Of a stretch of 10,731 nt of DNA, positions 1-6,929 are shown piece by piece. This DNA comes from Alphaproteobacteria bacterium (GTDB taxonomy: Bacteria > Pseudomonadota > Alphaproteobacteria > Micropepsales > Micropepsaceae). A program made the translations under genes and the position numbers. The number at the start of each line of letters is the position of its first letter. Position 1 is the first letter of the stretch. The notes under the pieces are model-generated. The model did not search any database, was not told where the DNA came from, and was given only the letters and a program-made list of their open reading frames with translations. The stretch lies in the NCBI GenBank assembly GCA_947373775.1, contig CANBZE010000036.1:1-10731 (forward strand). The letters are read 5' to 3'.

Positions 1-1
1 C

Positions 2-637
2 CTCGCCGCCGATCCGAGCCTGCGGACCTTGTCGATGAACGGGCATGGCGAAGTGCGCACCGCCCCCGACGTCGCCACCGTCAATGCCGGGGTCACCACC
101 AGCGCCCCCACCGCCGCCGCCGCGCTGGCCGCCAACAGCGGCCGCATGACCGGGGTGTTCGCTGCGCTGAAGAAACTGGGCGTCGCCGAAAAGAATATCC
201 AGACCACCGGCTTCAATATCTCGCCGCAATATACCAATGGCGACAACAACAGCCCGCGCCGGCTGACAGGCTATCAGGTCAATAACGAAGTGTCGGTGCG
301 GCTGGACGATGTGTCGAAAGTGGGCGCGGGCCTGGACGCACTGGTCGCGGCCGGGGCCAACCAGATGAACGGCATCAGCTTTGATATCGCCACTCCCGCC
401 CCGCTTCTGGAAAAAGCCCGGGCGGGCGCCATCGCCGATGCGCGGGGCCGTGCCGAAACTTATGCCAGGGCGGCCGGGGTCAGCCTGGGCGCCATCATTT
501 CCATCAACGAGGGCGGCGCCAGCGAGCCGCCCCGGCCCATGTACCGCGTGTTGGCCATGGCCGCGGCCCCCACCCCGGTGGCGGCCGGCCAGCAAAGCGT
601 TACGGCCGATGTCTCGGTGGTATGGGAAATCCACTGA
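2..637 (+). CDS. SIMPL (DUF541) domain protein, 5' end outside the window
   Basis: This is the C-terminal part of a SIMPL/DUF541 protein (YggE/BP26-like), a family of exported proteins of poorly defined role, some linked to oxidative stress tolerance. The reading frame is open to the left edge, reading LAADPSLRTLSMNGHGEV. The family normally has an export signal and a short linker just before this 'G.GEV...PD.A.V..GV' opening strand. The TTG at 29 and ATG at 35 are therefore unlikely starts, and the true start should lie upstream. Family traits visible are the opening strand, the middle segment GVAEKNIQTTGFNISPQY, a GYQVNNEVSVRLDD strand, the helix with A.ADARGRAETYARAAGV, and a closing strand TADVSVVWEIH. 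The stop is 15 bases before the peptidase gene on the same strand, so the two are probably co-transcribed. Confidence in the family is high; the physiological role is unknown. Confidence 0.88.
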   Translation, partial: LAADPSLRTLSMNGHGEVRTAPDVATVNAGVTTSAPTAAAALAANSGRMTGVFAALKKLGVAEKNIQTTGFNISPQYTNGDNNSPRRLTGYQVNNEVSVRLDDVSKVGAGLDALVAAGANQMNGISFDIATPAPLLEKARAGAIADARGRAETYARAAGVSLGAIISINEGGASEPPRPMYRVLAMAAAPTPVAAGQQSVTADVSVVWEIH

Positions 638-652
638 CCCTATAATGGGGTT

Positions 653-2680
653 ATGACAAACCCCTTCTTCGAAGACTGGACCGCGCCTTATGGCGCGCCA
701 CCGCTGGACCGGATCAGGCCGGAGCATTTCGCGCCTGCCTATGACCGCGCCCTGGCCGAACACACGGCCGAGATCGCGGCCATTGCCGGCGATCCCGCCC
801 CGCCCACCTTCGACAATGTCGTGCTGGCGGTGGAAAAAAGCGGCCGGCTGCTGACACGGGTGGAAGGCGTCTTCTACAATCTCACCTCAGCGGCGACCAA
901 CGAGGCGCTGCAGGCGATCGAGATGGAACTGGCGCCGCGCCTGTCGGCGCATTGGAGCGCCATCTCCATGCATCCCGTGCTGTTCGCGCGACTGGACGAA
1001 GTTTACCGCCAGCGCGACACGTTGGGACTGGATGCGGAATCGCTTCGGGTCCTGGAACGCTATCATCTGGATTTCGTGCGATCGGGCGCGCAACTCAAGG
1101 GTGGCAATCGCGACCGGCTGGCGGCCATCGCCCAGCGGCTGGCGGTACTGGGCACCCAGTTCAGCCAGAATGTGCTGGGCGACGAGGAAGACTGGGCACT
1201 GCCGTTGACCGAAACGCAGATGGCCGGCATTCCCGCTTCGGCGCGGGATGCCGCCGCAGCGAAAGCAAAAGCGCTGAAGCTTGATGCGCCCTTCGCCGTT
1301 ACCCTGTCGCGCTCCAGCGTCGAACCTTTTTTGCAATATGCCGACGACCGGGGCCTGCGCGAGCAGCTATACCGCGCCTGGACCGCGCGCGGCGGCAACG
1401 ACAATGCCCGCAACAACATTGCCGTCATCGAAGAGATGCTGGCCCTGCGCGCGGAACGCGCCACCCTGCTGGGCTATGAAAGTTTCGCTGCCTTCAAGCT
1501 GGCCGATTCCATGGCGGGCACGCCGGCCAAGGCCCGTGCCCTTTTGGAAGAAGTCTGGGCGCCGGCAAGGCTGCGCGCCCTGGAAGAGCGCGACGACCTG
1601 CAGGCGCTGATCACGCGCGAAGGCAGCAACTTCCCGCTGGCGCCCTGGGATTGGCGCTATTACGCCGAAAAGCTGCGCCAGGAAAAATATGATTTCGACG
1701 AAGCCCAGCTGAAGCCCTATTTCCAGCTGTCCAACCTGATCGAAGCGGCCTTCTTCACCGCCAGCAAGCTGTTCGGCCTGTCGTTCCGCGAGCGCAGCGA
1801 CATGCCGGTCTACCATCCCGATGTGCGGGTGTGGGACGTGGTCAAGGACGACGCGGTGATCGGCCTGTTCTATGGCGACTACTTCGCCCGCCCCGGCAAG
1901 CAGAGCGGCGCCTGGATGTCCAGCTTTCGCGATCAGCAGAAGCTGAATGGCGACATCATCCCCATCGTTACCAACAATTCCAACTTCAGCAAAAGCGAGC
2001 CGTGCCTGTTGTCCTTCGACGAAGCGGTGACCCTGTTCCATGAAATGGGCCATGCCCTGCACGGCCTTCTCAGCCAGGTGCGCTTCCCCCGCCTGTCGGG
2101 CACCAATGTGGCGCGCGATTTCGTGGAGCTGCCGTCGCAGCTGTTCGAGCATTGGCTGGAAGAACCCGAAGTATTGACCCGCTTTGCCCGCCATCACCAG
2201 ACCGGCGAGCCGATTCCCAAACCGCTGCTGGACAAGCTGCTGGCGGCGCGCAATTACGGCCAGGGCTTCGCCACCGTGGAATTCCTGGCATCCGCCCTGA
2301 TCGACATGGACTTTCACACCCTGCCGCCGGGCAGTGATCCGATGCAGGCGCAGGCTGATACATTGGCGCGCATCGGCATGCCGGCGGAAATCGGCCCGCG
2401 CCATGCCGCGCCCCATTTCACCCATGTGTTCGGCGGCGACGGTTATTCCGCAGGCTATTACGCGTATCTGTGGTCCGAAGTGCTGGATGCCGATGGCTTC
2501 AAGGCCTTCCAGGAAAAGCGCGATCCCTTCGATCCGGCGACCGCCCAGCGTCTGTACAAGTTCATCTATTCGGCCGGCGGCACCCGCGATTTCGCCCAGG
2601 CCTATCGGGATTTCCGAGGCCGCGATCCCCATGTCGACGCTTTGCTGGAGGGGCGCGGACTGCTCGCGCCGGCGGCATGA
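653..2680 (+). CDS. dcp: M3 family zinc metallopeptidase, peptidyl-dipeptidase Dcp type
   Basis: This encodes a 675-residue zinc peptidase of the M3 (thimet oligopeptidase) family. The zinc motif HEMGH is at residues 463-467, and the third ligand is probably Glu492 in FVELPSQ, 25 residues further on. SGTNVARDFVELPSQ and the C-terminal FGGDGYSAGYYAYLWSEVL (about 595-610, holding the substrate-binding tyrosines) match Escherichia coli Dcp better than oligopeptidase A. Length is right for Dcp. Dcp removes C-terminal dipeptides from peptides, usually in the cytoplasm as the end of protein turnover. No signal peptide is seen; the N-terminus begins TNPFFEDWTAPYG. The ATG at 653 has only a weak GGGG at 647-650 ahead of it, so translation may be coupled to the upstream gene. 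The stop overlaps the start of the thioredoxin gene. Oligopeptidase A (PrlC) is the main alternative. Confidence 0.93.
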   Translation: MTNPFFEDWTAPYGAPPLDRIRPEHFAPAYDRALAEHTAEIAAIAGDPAPPTFDNVVLAVEKSGRLLTRVEGVFYNLTSAATNEALQAIEMELAPRLSAHWSAISMHPVLFARLDEVYRQRDTLGLDAESLRVLERYHLDFVRSGAQLKGGNRDRLAAIAQRLAVLGTQFSQNVLGDEEDWALPLTETQMAGIPASARDAAAAKAKALKLDAPFAVTLSRSSVEPFLQYADDRGLREQLYRAWTARGGNDNARNNIAVIEEMLALRAERATLLGYESFAAFKLADSMAGTPAKARALLEEVWAPARLRALEERDDLQALITREGSNFPLAPWDWRYYAEKLRQEKYDFDEAQLKPYFQLSNLIEAAFFTASKLFGLSFRERSDMPVYHPDVRVWDVVKDDAVIGLFYGDYFARPGKQSGAWMSSFRDQQKLNGDIIPIVTNNSNFSKSEPCLLSFDEAVTLFHEMGHALHGLLSQVRFPRLSGTNVARDFVELPSQLFEHWLEEPEVLTRFARHHQTGEPIPKPLLDKLLAARNYGQGFATVEFLASALIDMDFHTLPPGSDPMQAQADTLARIGMPAEIGPRHAAPHFTHVFGGDGYSAGYYAYLWSEVLDADGFKAFQEKRDPFDPATAQRLYKFIYSAGGTRDFAQAYRDFRGRDPHVDALLEGRGLLAPAA

Positions 2681-3174
2681 AGAAACTGATTGTCGTCGCA
2701 CTACTGCTCGCCGCGCCCGCCTCGGCAGCCACGCTGAAATCACCGATTGGCACCATGGAACAGCTGCCCGTGGTGCTGATGCAGCCTTATAACGAACATG
2801 CCAAGGCCGATGCGGCGGTGGCAGCCGCCTTTGACCGGGCGAAGAAATTCCACAAGCGGGTGCTGATCGACCTGGGCGGCAACTGGTGCGTGGATTGCGT
2901 GGTGCTGGCCAATTTCGTCGAGCAGCCCATGGTCAAGAAGTTCGTGGCCGCGCATTACGAATGGGTGGCGGTGGATGTCGGCCGTTTCGACCGCAATCTT
3001 CAGGTCCCGGCCCGCTTCGGCTTGACCAAACGGCTGACGGGCGTGCCGACCATCATCATCGCCACGCCGGACGGCAAGCAGCTGAACCAGAATGACGTGT
3101 TCGTGTTGTCGGAAGCGCGCAGCATGACGCCGCAGGCCGTGGCCGATTACCTGGCCAAATACGCAGGCAACTAG
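2677..3174 (+). CDS. exported thioredoxin-fold protein with CVDC active site
   Basis: This encodes a 165-residue protein. The N-terminus MKKLIVVALLLAAPASAA is a typical Sec signal with likely cleavage after residue 17. The thioredoxin fold follows: strand RVLIDLGGNW, redox motif WCVDC at 70-74 (Cys71, Cys74), strand YEWVAVDVG, and the cis-proline loop TGVPT with Pro124. It resembles Thioredoxin_7-type proteins with a 'GGNWC.DC' motif and probably acts as a periplasmic thiol-disulfide oxidoreductase; the partner is unknown. The frame is open well upstream inside the peptidase gene, but the ATG at 2677 is the only start that puts a signal peptide first. It forms an ATGA overlap with the peptidase stop, indicating translational coupling. 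No Shine-Dalgarno sequence lies at normal distance; the nearest GGAGGGG (2647-2653) is too far. The acidic V-D between the cysteines differs from thioredoxin's GP and DsbA's PH. Confidence 0.9.
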   Translation: MKKLIVVALLLAAPASAATLKSPIGTMEQLPVVLMQPYNEHAKADAAVAAAFDRAKKFHKRVLIDLGGNWCVDCVVLANFVEQPMVKKFVAAHYEWVAVDVGRFDRNLQVPARFGLTKRLTGVPTIIIATPDGKQLNQNDVFVLSEARSMTPQAVADYLAKYAGN

Positions 3175-3186
3175 TTGGCAGCGAAC

Positions 3187-3786
3187 TTAATTTGAGGCTA
3201 CTTGGCGGGCGATGCCGCTGGGCTCCAGCGCGCGGTCCACGACATGGATGATGCCGTTCTTGTCGCGCACATCATAGATGGCGATGTCGGCGGTATTGCC
3301 TTTCTCGTCCATCACCACGATGTTGGTCGGCCCGTTCATCCGCGCCACCAGGACGCCACCTTCGGCGGTGCGCATGCGGGCATCGCCGCCCGCTTCATCG
3401 ATCAACCGCAGCAGCGCCTGGGAATCATACTTGCCCGGCACGATCAGGTAGCTCATGCGCCGCGCCAGAGTGGATTTGTTCTGGGTGCCTTGCGCCATCG
3501 CGGCATTGATGGGCGCGAAAACCGTGAACTGGCCATTGGTCTTCAAGGCCGCTGCCACGCCGGAATCCTTCAACGCCGCCGCCAGGGTGGAATGCATGGG
3601 CGAGGCGGCCATGTTCTCCATGATGTCGCGGTCGGGCAGCATGGCCTGACCACCGATCATCGGGTTCATGATCTCGGAGTTGATCTCCGGGGTGGCTTTC
3701 ACGTCGGAGTGGGAAACTGCGCCCAGCGCCCCGCCGATCATCATGGCGGCGCCTGCGGCAAATCCGGCTACAGTTGCGCGCTTCAT
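3187..3786 (-). CDS. exported fasciclin (FAS1) domain protein
   Basis: This encodes a 199-residue protein with one FAS1 domain. The N-terminus MKRATVAGFAAGAAMMIGGALGA is a basic-hydrophobic export signal or a single membrane anchor. A linker follows (about 25-52), then the domain (about 53-190). Conserved FAS1 blocks are visible: NMAASPMHSTLAAALKDSG, the H1-like FTVFAPINAAM (87-97), the mid-domain MSYLIVPGKY, which stands where many members have a 'HVVPG' histidine motif, and the H2 block NGIIHVVDRALEP (177-189). Bacterial FAS1 proteins are extracytoplasmic and usually linked to adhesion or matrix interactions, but the role of single-domain secreted forms is rarely known. The gene converges on the thioredoxin gene, with 12 bases between stop codons. 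It lies 53 bases downstream of the ABC-F gene on the same strand, with a hairpin between them, so it may be transcribed separately. Confidence 0.9.
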   Translation of the reverse strand: MKRATVAGFAAGAAMMIGGALGAVSHSDVKATPEINSEIMNPMIGGQAMLPDRDIMENMAASPMHSTLAAALKDSGVAAALKTNGQFTVFAPINAAMAQGTQNKSTLARRMSYLIVPGKYDSQALLRLIDEAGGDARMRTAEGGVLVARMNGPTNIVVMDEKGNTADIAIYDVRDKNGIIHVVDRALEPSGIARQVASN

Positions 3787-3796
3787 GGAACTTTAC

Positions 3797-3823
3797 CCCG
3801 TGAAAACCTTGCGACTTCACGGG
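3797..3823 (-). promoter_or_regulatory. hairpin in the leader of the FAS1 gene
   Basis: A perfect 8-bp inverted repeat, CCCGTGAA (3797-3804) with TTCACGGG (3816-3823), has an 11-base loop. On the - strand it lies between the ABC-F stop (3840) and the FAS1 start (3786). No T-run follows the stem on the - strand (the next bases are GTAAAGTTCC before ATG), so it is a poor intrinsic terminator. The only purine-rich ribosome-binding candidate, GGGG at 3796-3799 in plus coordinates, lies mostly in the ATG-proximal arm. The hairpin could therefore mask it, or simply stabilise the RNA. The repeat is seen directly; the function is inferred. Confidence 0.4.
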
Positions 3824-3839
3824 TCTTAACGCGGCAGGT

Positions 3840-5636
3840 TCACTCCTGTTCCAGCGCTTCGCGTTCCATTTCCAGCGCCAGCCAGCGTTCCTCGTCGGCA
3901 TCCTTGGCGACGCGCAGGCCCGCCAGCTCGTCCGACAACCTGGCGAAACTGGCCGGGTCGCGGGCATAAAGCGTGCTGTCGGCGAGGCTTTTTTCCAGTT
4001 CCGCCATCGCAATTTCCGCCGCCGCGATCTTGGCCGGCAGGGTCTTGAGGGCATGCGCATCGGCGAAATTCATCTTGGGCGCGTTCACGCGCACCGTTTT
4101 TGACAGGGCCGCTTTTGGCGCTTTTTTGATCTCTCCGCGCTCGGGAACCTTGTTGCCCCGCTGCGCCAGCATGTCGGCATAACCGCCGGCATATTCGCTG
4201 AAGGTGCCGTCGCCTTCGGCCAGCACGATGCTGGTGGCCACCCGGTCCAGGAAGTCGCGGTCATGGCTGACCAGCAGGGCGGTGCCCGGATAATCGGCGA
4301 TCACCTCTTCCAGCAGGTCCAGCGTTTCCAGGTCTAGGTCGTTGGTGGGTTCGTCCAGCACCAGGAAGTTGGACGGGGTGGCGAACAGCTTGGCCAACAA
4401 CAGCCGCGCGCGTTCGCCGCCCGACAACACTTTCACCGGGGTGCGCGCCTGCTGCGGCGTGAACAGAAAGTCCTGCAGGTAATTCATCACATGGCGCGGC
4501 TTGCCGGCCACCGTCACCGTGTCGCCGCTGCCGTCGGTGACGGCGGCGGCCAGCGACTGTTCGGGATTGAGCGCGGCGCGGCTTTGGTCCAGCTGCGCCA
4601 TCAACAGACCCTGCCCCTGCTTGACGTTGCCCTTCTGCGCCGTGAGCTGGCCGATCAGCAGCTTGAGCAAGGTGGTCTTGCCCACGCCATTGGGCCCGAC
4701 CAGGGCGATACGGTCGCCGCGATGAATGCGCATGCTGAAATCGCGCACAATTTCGCGGTCGCCGTAAGAAAAAGACACGCCCTTGGCATCAACCACCTTG
4801 GTGCCGCTGCCGGCGCCTTCGGCGGCTTCCATCTTCACCGTGCCAAGCTGCCCGATCTGTTCGCGCCGCTGCGTACGCATGCCGCGCAGCCGGGCCAGCC
4901 GCCCGACATTGCGCTTGCGCCGGCCGGTCACGCCATAACGCACCCAGTCTTCCTCGGCGGCGATGCGGCGTTCCAGCTTGTGGCGCTCGGTCTCTTCCTT
5001 CTCCAGAATCTCGTCACGCCAGGCCTCGAAGGAGGCAAAGCTTTTTTCAAGCCGGTGCGTCTTGCCGCGGTCCAGCCACACGGTGACCCGCGAAAGATTT
5101 TCCAGGAATCGCCGATCATGGCTGATCAGCACCAGGGCGCAGCGGCTGGATTTGATCTCGCCTTCCAGCCATTCAATAGCATTGACGTCCAGATGATTGG
5201 TCGGCTCGTCCAGCAGCAATATGTCGGGACGCGGCGCCAGCGCCCGCGCCAGCGCGGCGCGGCGCGCTTCGCCGCCCGACAGGGTGGCGGGGCTTTCATC
5301 ACCGCTCAGGCCCAGGTTACCCAGCAGGTAAAAGGCGCGGTTGGGATCTTCGTGCGGGTTGAGCCCTGCCTCGACATAGTCTCGGGTGGTGGCATAGCCG
5401 CTCATGTCCGGCTCCTGCGCCAAGTAGCGCACCGTGGCGCCGGGCTGGATGAACACGGTGCCGCCATCGGCTTCCATCAGCCCGGCCGCGATCTTGAGCA
5501 GAGTGGACTTGCCCGAGCCGTTGCGCCCCACCAGGCACAGCCGGTCGCCCGCCCCGACGCTGAGTTCGGCGCCATCCAGCAGGCGCTGGCCGCCAAATTC
5601 GACGGTGATGTCTTTCAGGTGCAAAAGCGGCGTCAT
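3840..5636 (-). CDS. uup: ABC-F family ATPase, Uup type
   Basis: This encodes 598 residues with two ABC nucleotide-binding domains and no membrane segment, so it is a soluble ABC-F protein. NBD1 has Walker A GRNGSGKST (37-45), signature LSGGE (119-123) and Walker B LLLDEPTNHLD (140-150). NBD2 has Walker A GPNGVGKTT (314-322), signature LSGGE (404-408) and LDEPTNDLD (427-435). The inter-domain linker carries the basic stretch GVTGRRKRNVGRLARLRGMR (about 235-254), where E. coli Uup has GIKARRTRNEGR. The C-terminal tail (about 520-598) is a charged, heptad-like coiled coil matching the Uup C-terminal domain. ABC-F proteins bind the ribosome and act on translation or ribosome assembly; Uup was also linked to precise transposon excision. 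NBD1 lacks roughly 45 residues that E. coli Uup has before its signature, giving a compact arm. No clear ribosome-binding site precedes the ATG. Another ABC-F subtype is possible but less likely. Confidence 0.93.
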   Translation of the reverse strand: MTPLLHLKDITVEFGGQRLLDGAELSVGAGDRLCLVGRNGSGKSTLLKIAAGLMEADGGTVFIQPGATVRYLAQEPDMSGYATTRDYVEAGLNPHEDPNRAFYLLGNLGLSGDESPATLSGGEARRAALARALAPRPDILLLDEPTNHLDVNAIEWLEGEIKSSRCALVLISHDRRFLENLSRVTVWLDRGKTHRLEKSFASFEAWRDEILEKEETERHKLERRIAAEEDWVRYGVTGRRKRNVGRLARLRGMRTQRREQIGQLGTVKMEAAEGAGSGTKVVDAKGVSFSYGDREIVRDFSMRIHRGDRIALVGPNGVGKTTLLKLLIGQLTAQKGNVKQGQGLLMAQLDQSRAALNPEQSLAAAVTDGSGDTVTVAGKPRHVMNYLQDFLFTPQQARTPVKVLSGGERARLLLAKLFATPSNFLVLDEPTNDLDLETLDLLEEVIADYPGTALLVSHDRDFLDRVATSIVLAEGDGTFSEYAGGYADMLAQRGNKVPERGEIKKAPKAALSKTVRVNAPKMNFADAHALKTLPAKIAAAEIAMAELEKSLADSTLYARDPASFARLSDELAGLRVAKDADEERWLALEMEREALEQE

Positions 5637-5679
5637 GCGCCGCTATGTGCGGTGCGGCGACCCGCTTATCAAGGGAAAT

Positions 5680-6825
5680 CTAGCGGGTGCGGTTCGTAAC
5701 CATGGCGCCGGGACGCGACACCATCTGCAGCGCCGCTTCCGGACGTTCCGTCAGCGTCTTGCCGTCGAAATCAAACACTCTTATGTCCCGTTCGACCGAG
5801 CATTGCACCAGCAGGCGCTTCTGGTCATCGCTCCACACCGCGCCCTGGCAGGCATGGCCCAGCTGGGCATCGGCGATATGGTCGAGCTTGCCCGCACCCA
5901 CCTTGAACAGGCTGAGCTTGCCGAACACGCTGTTGTAGTTGGCGGCGGTCTTCACGGTGGCCGAGCCGTTGCCGATCACCAGCGCGACATACTTGCCGTC
6001 CGGCGACAGCACCACCGCTTCGGGCAGCGCGCCGACTTCCACCGCATACGTCACCTTGCCGTCGCGCGTGTCGGTAACCGTGGTGGCGGCGCTGCCCTTG
6101 GCCGTGGTGGTATAGCCGCCGAAATTGTTGACGATCAGATAGCGCCCGTCATGGGTCAGGCTGCCGCCGTCCGGATTCGCGCCCACCGTGAAATCGGTGA
6201 CGCGGCTGATCTGGTCGCCCTTGATCGCCAGCTTGGTCACCTTGGCATCGCCGAAGCGCAGGGCATAGGCGATCTTGCCGCCCGGCGCGATGATCACGTC
6301 GCGCGGCTCGGCCTTGGCTTCCAGCTTGACCTGAGACGTCTGGGTCAGGCTGCGATCCTTGATGGTGAACATGGTGATGGTGTCGTCGCCGGTGCCGGTG
6401 ACCAGCGCAAAACGCAGCTTCTTGTCCAGATAGATGCCGGTCGCGCCCATGCCCGCCTGCACCGTCTGTAACAGCTTGGGATGGGTGGGATCGTCCAGGC
6501 CGATCACCGAGACGGTATTCTGCGGCGAGTTTTTGTTGTCCGGACCTATTTTCTGCGGGCAGGTCGCCAGCGCAAAGCTGTAATCGGGCGCCACGGCGAT
6601 GGCGCTGGGCGGGCCCATCTGGGTGGAGCAGACTTCCAGCAAGCCGATGACCTTGGGCGCCTTGGTGCTGGAGAATTCGATCGCCGCCACGCTGTCGGGG
6701 GTCGGGGCCATGGGGATGCCGTCGCCGGCGCGCACCTGCTTGCCGTCCTGCCCCGAAATGGCGAGATCAGCGAACGCCGCGATGGGCGTGAGAATTAAAG
6801 CCGTGGCCAGAAGGAAAGCGCGCAT
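5680..6825 (-). CDS. exported YVTN/lactonase-like beta-propeller protein
   Basis: This encodes a 381-residue protein with a signal peptide, MRAFLLATALILTPIAAFA, probably cleaved after residue 19. The frame opens upstream from a TTG at 6876, but the ATG at 6823-6825 puts the signal first and has GGGGTGGG just before it. Propeller blades show as repeated 'P..(V/I)..(S/A)PDG+...V' strands at about 73-88, 127-143, 174-190, 217-234, 268-285 and 326-342, with a short closing strand near 371-376. That fits a six- or seven-bladed YncE/PF10282-like fold. Four cysteines (66, 89, 326, 342) could form two disulfides in the periplasm. The family includes 6-phosphogluconolactonase-like enzymes and proteins with no known activity; no substrate can be read here. 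It lies 43 bases upstream of the ABC-F gene on the same strand and is cut off from the aldehyde dehydrogenase gene by a terminator. Homology to SMP-30-type xylonolactonase is not apparent. Confidence 0.85.
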   Translation of the reverse strand: MRAFLLATALILTPIAAFADLAISGQDGKQVRAGDGIPMAPTPDSVAAIEFSSTKAPKVIGLLEVCSTQMGPPSAIAVAPDYSFALATCPQKIGPDNKNSPQNTVSVIGLDDPTHPKLLQTVQAGMGATGIYLDKKLRFALVTGTGDDTITMFTIKDRSLTQTSQVKLEAKAEPRDVIIAPGGKIAYALRFGDAKVTKLAIKGDQISRVTDFTVGANPDGGSLTHDGRYLIVNNFGGYTTTAKGSAATTVTDTRDGKVTYAVEVGALPEAVVLSPDGKYVALVIGNGSATVKTAANYNSVFGKLSLFKVGAGKLDHIADAQLGHACQGAVWSDDQKRLLVQCSVERDIRVFDFDGKTLTERPEAALQMVSRPGAMVTNRTR

Positions 6826-6874
6826 CGTCCCACCCCGTTTTATGATTGCGGCAAGCTTAGCGGGAGTGCACTGC

Positions 6875-6903
6875 AAAAGAAAAGGGCGGCTTCGCAGCCG
6901 CCC
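6875..6903 (-). terminator. intrinsic terminator of the aldehyde dehydrogenase gene
   Basis: GGGCGGCT (6884-6891) and AGCCGCCC (6896-6903) form a perfect, GC-rich 8-bp stem with a 4-base loop. Read on the - strand the stem is followed at once by TTTTCTTTT (6883 down to 6875), giving a textbook Rho-independent terminator. It starts 27 bases after the dehydrogenase stop codon. It isolates the sugar-acid block from the propeller gene, which then needs a promoter within about 50 bases or readthrough. On the + strand there is no adequate T-run. Confidence 0.9.
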
Positions 6904-6929
6904 CTGTCCTTTAAAGCCTGTATTTTCGC

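Noticed and set aside
641..646. Perfect TATAAT seven bases before the peptidase ATG
   Set aside because: The matching -35 position (about 618-623, TGGTAT) has no resemblance to TTGACA, and transcription from it would start at or inside the coding sequence. It is probably chance.
1367..2743. Long open frame (458 codons) on the - strand opposite the peptidase gene
   Set aside because: It is fully antisense to a clear M3 peptidase with all its motifs. The translation is low-complexity and shows no recognisable domain, as expected for the mirrored third-position GC bias of a high-GC gene.
3168..3177. Palindrome CAACTAGTTG over the thioredoxin stop codon, considered as a terminator between the convergent genes
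   Set aside because: It has no loop and no T-run, and the palindrome does not extend further. It is too short to be a credible terminator.
5638..5659. CGCCGC/GCGGCG inverted repeat just upstream of the ABC-F start, considered as an attenuator
   Set aside because: It has only 6 bp with a 10-base loop in very GC-rich sequence, where such repeats arise by chance. No leader peptide or anti-terminator was seen.
4491..5699. Long open frame (402 codons) on the + strand opposite the ABC-F gene
   Set aside because: It overlaps an ABC-F gene with both Walker and signature sets intact, and its own translation has no domain features.
6826..6876. Longer start (TTG at 6876) for the propeller gene
   Set aside because: It would place 17 polar residues before an obvious signal peptide and would overlap the terminator's T-run. 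The ATG at 6825 with GGGGTGGG upstream is better.
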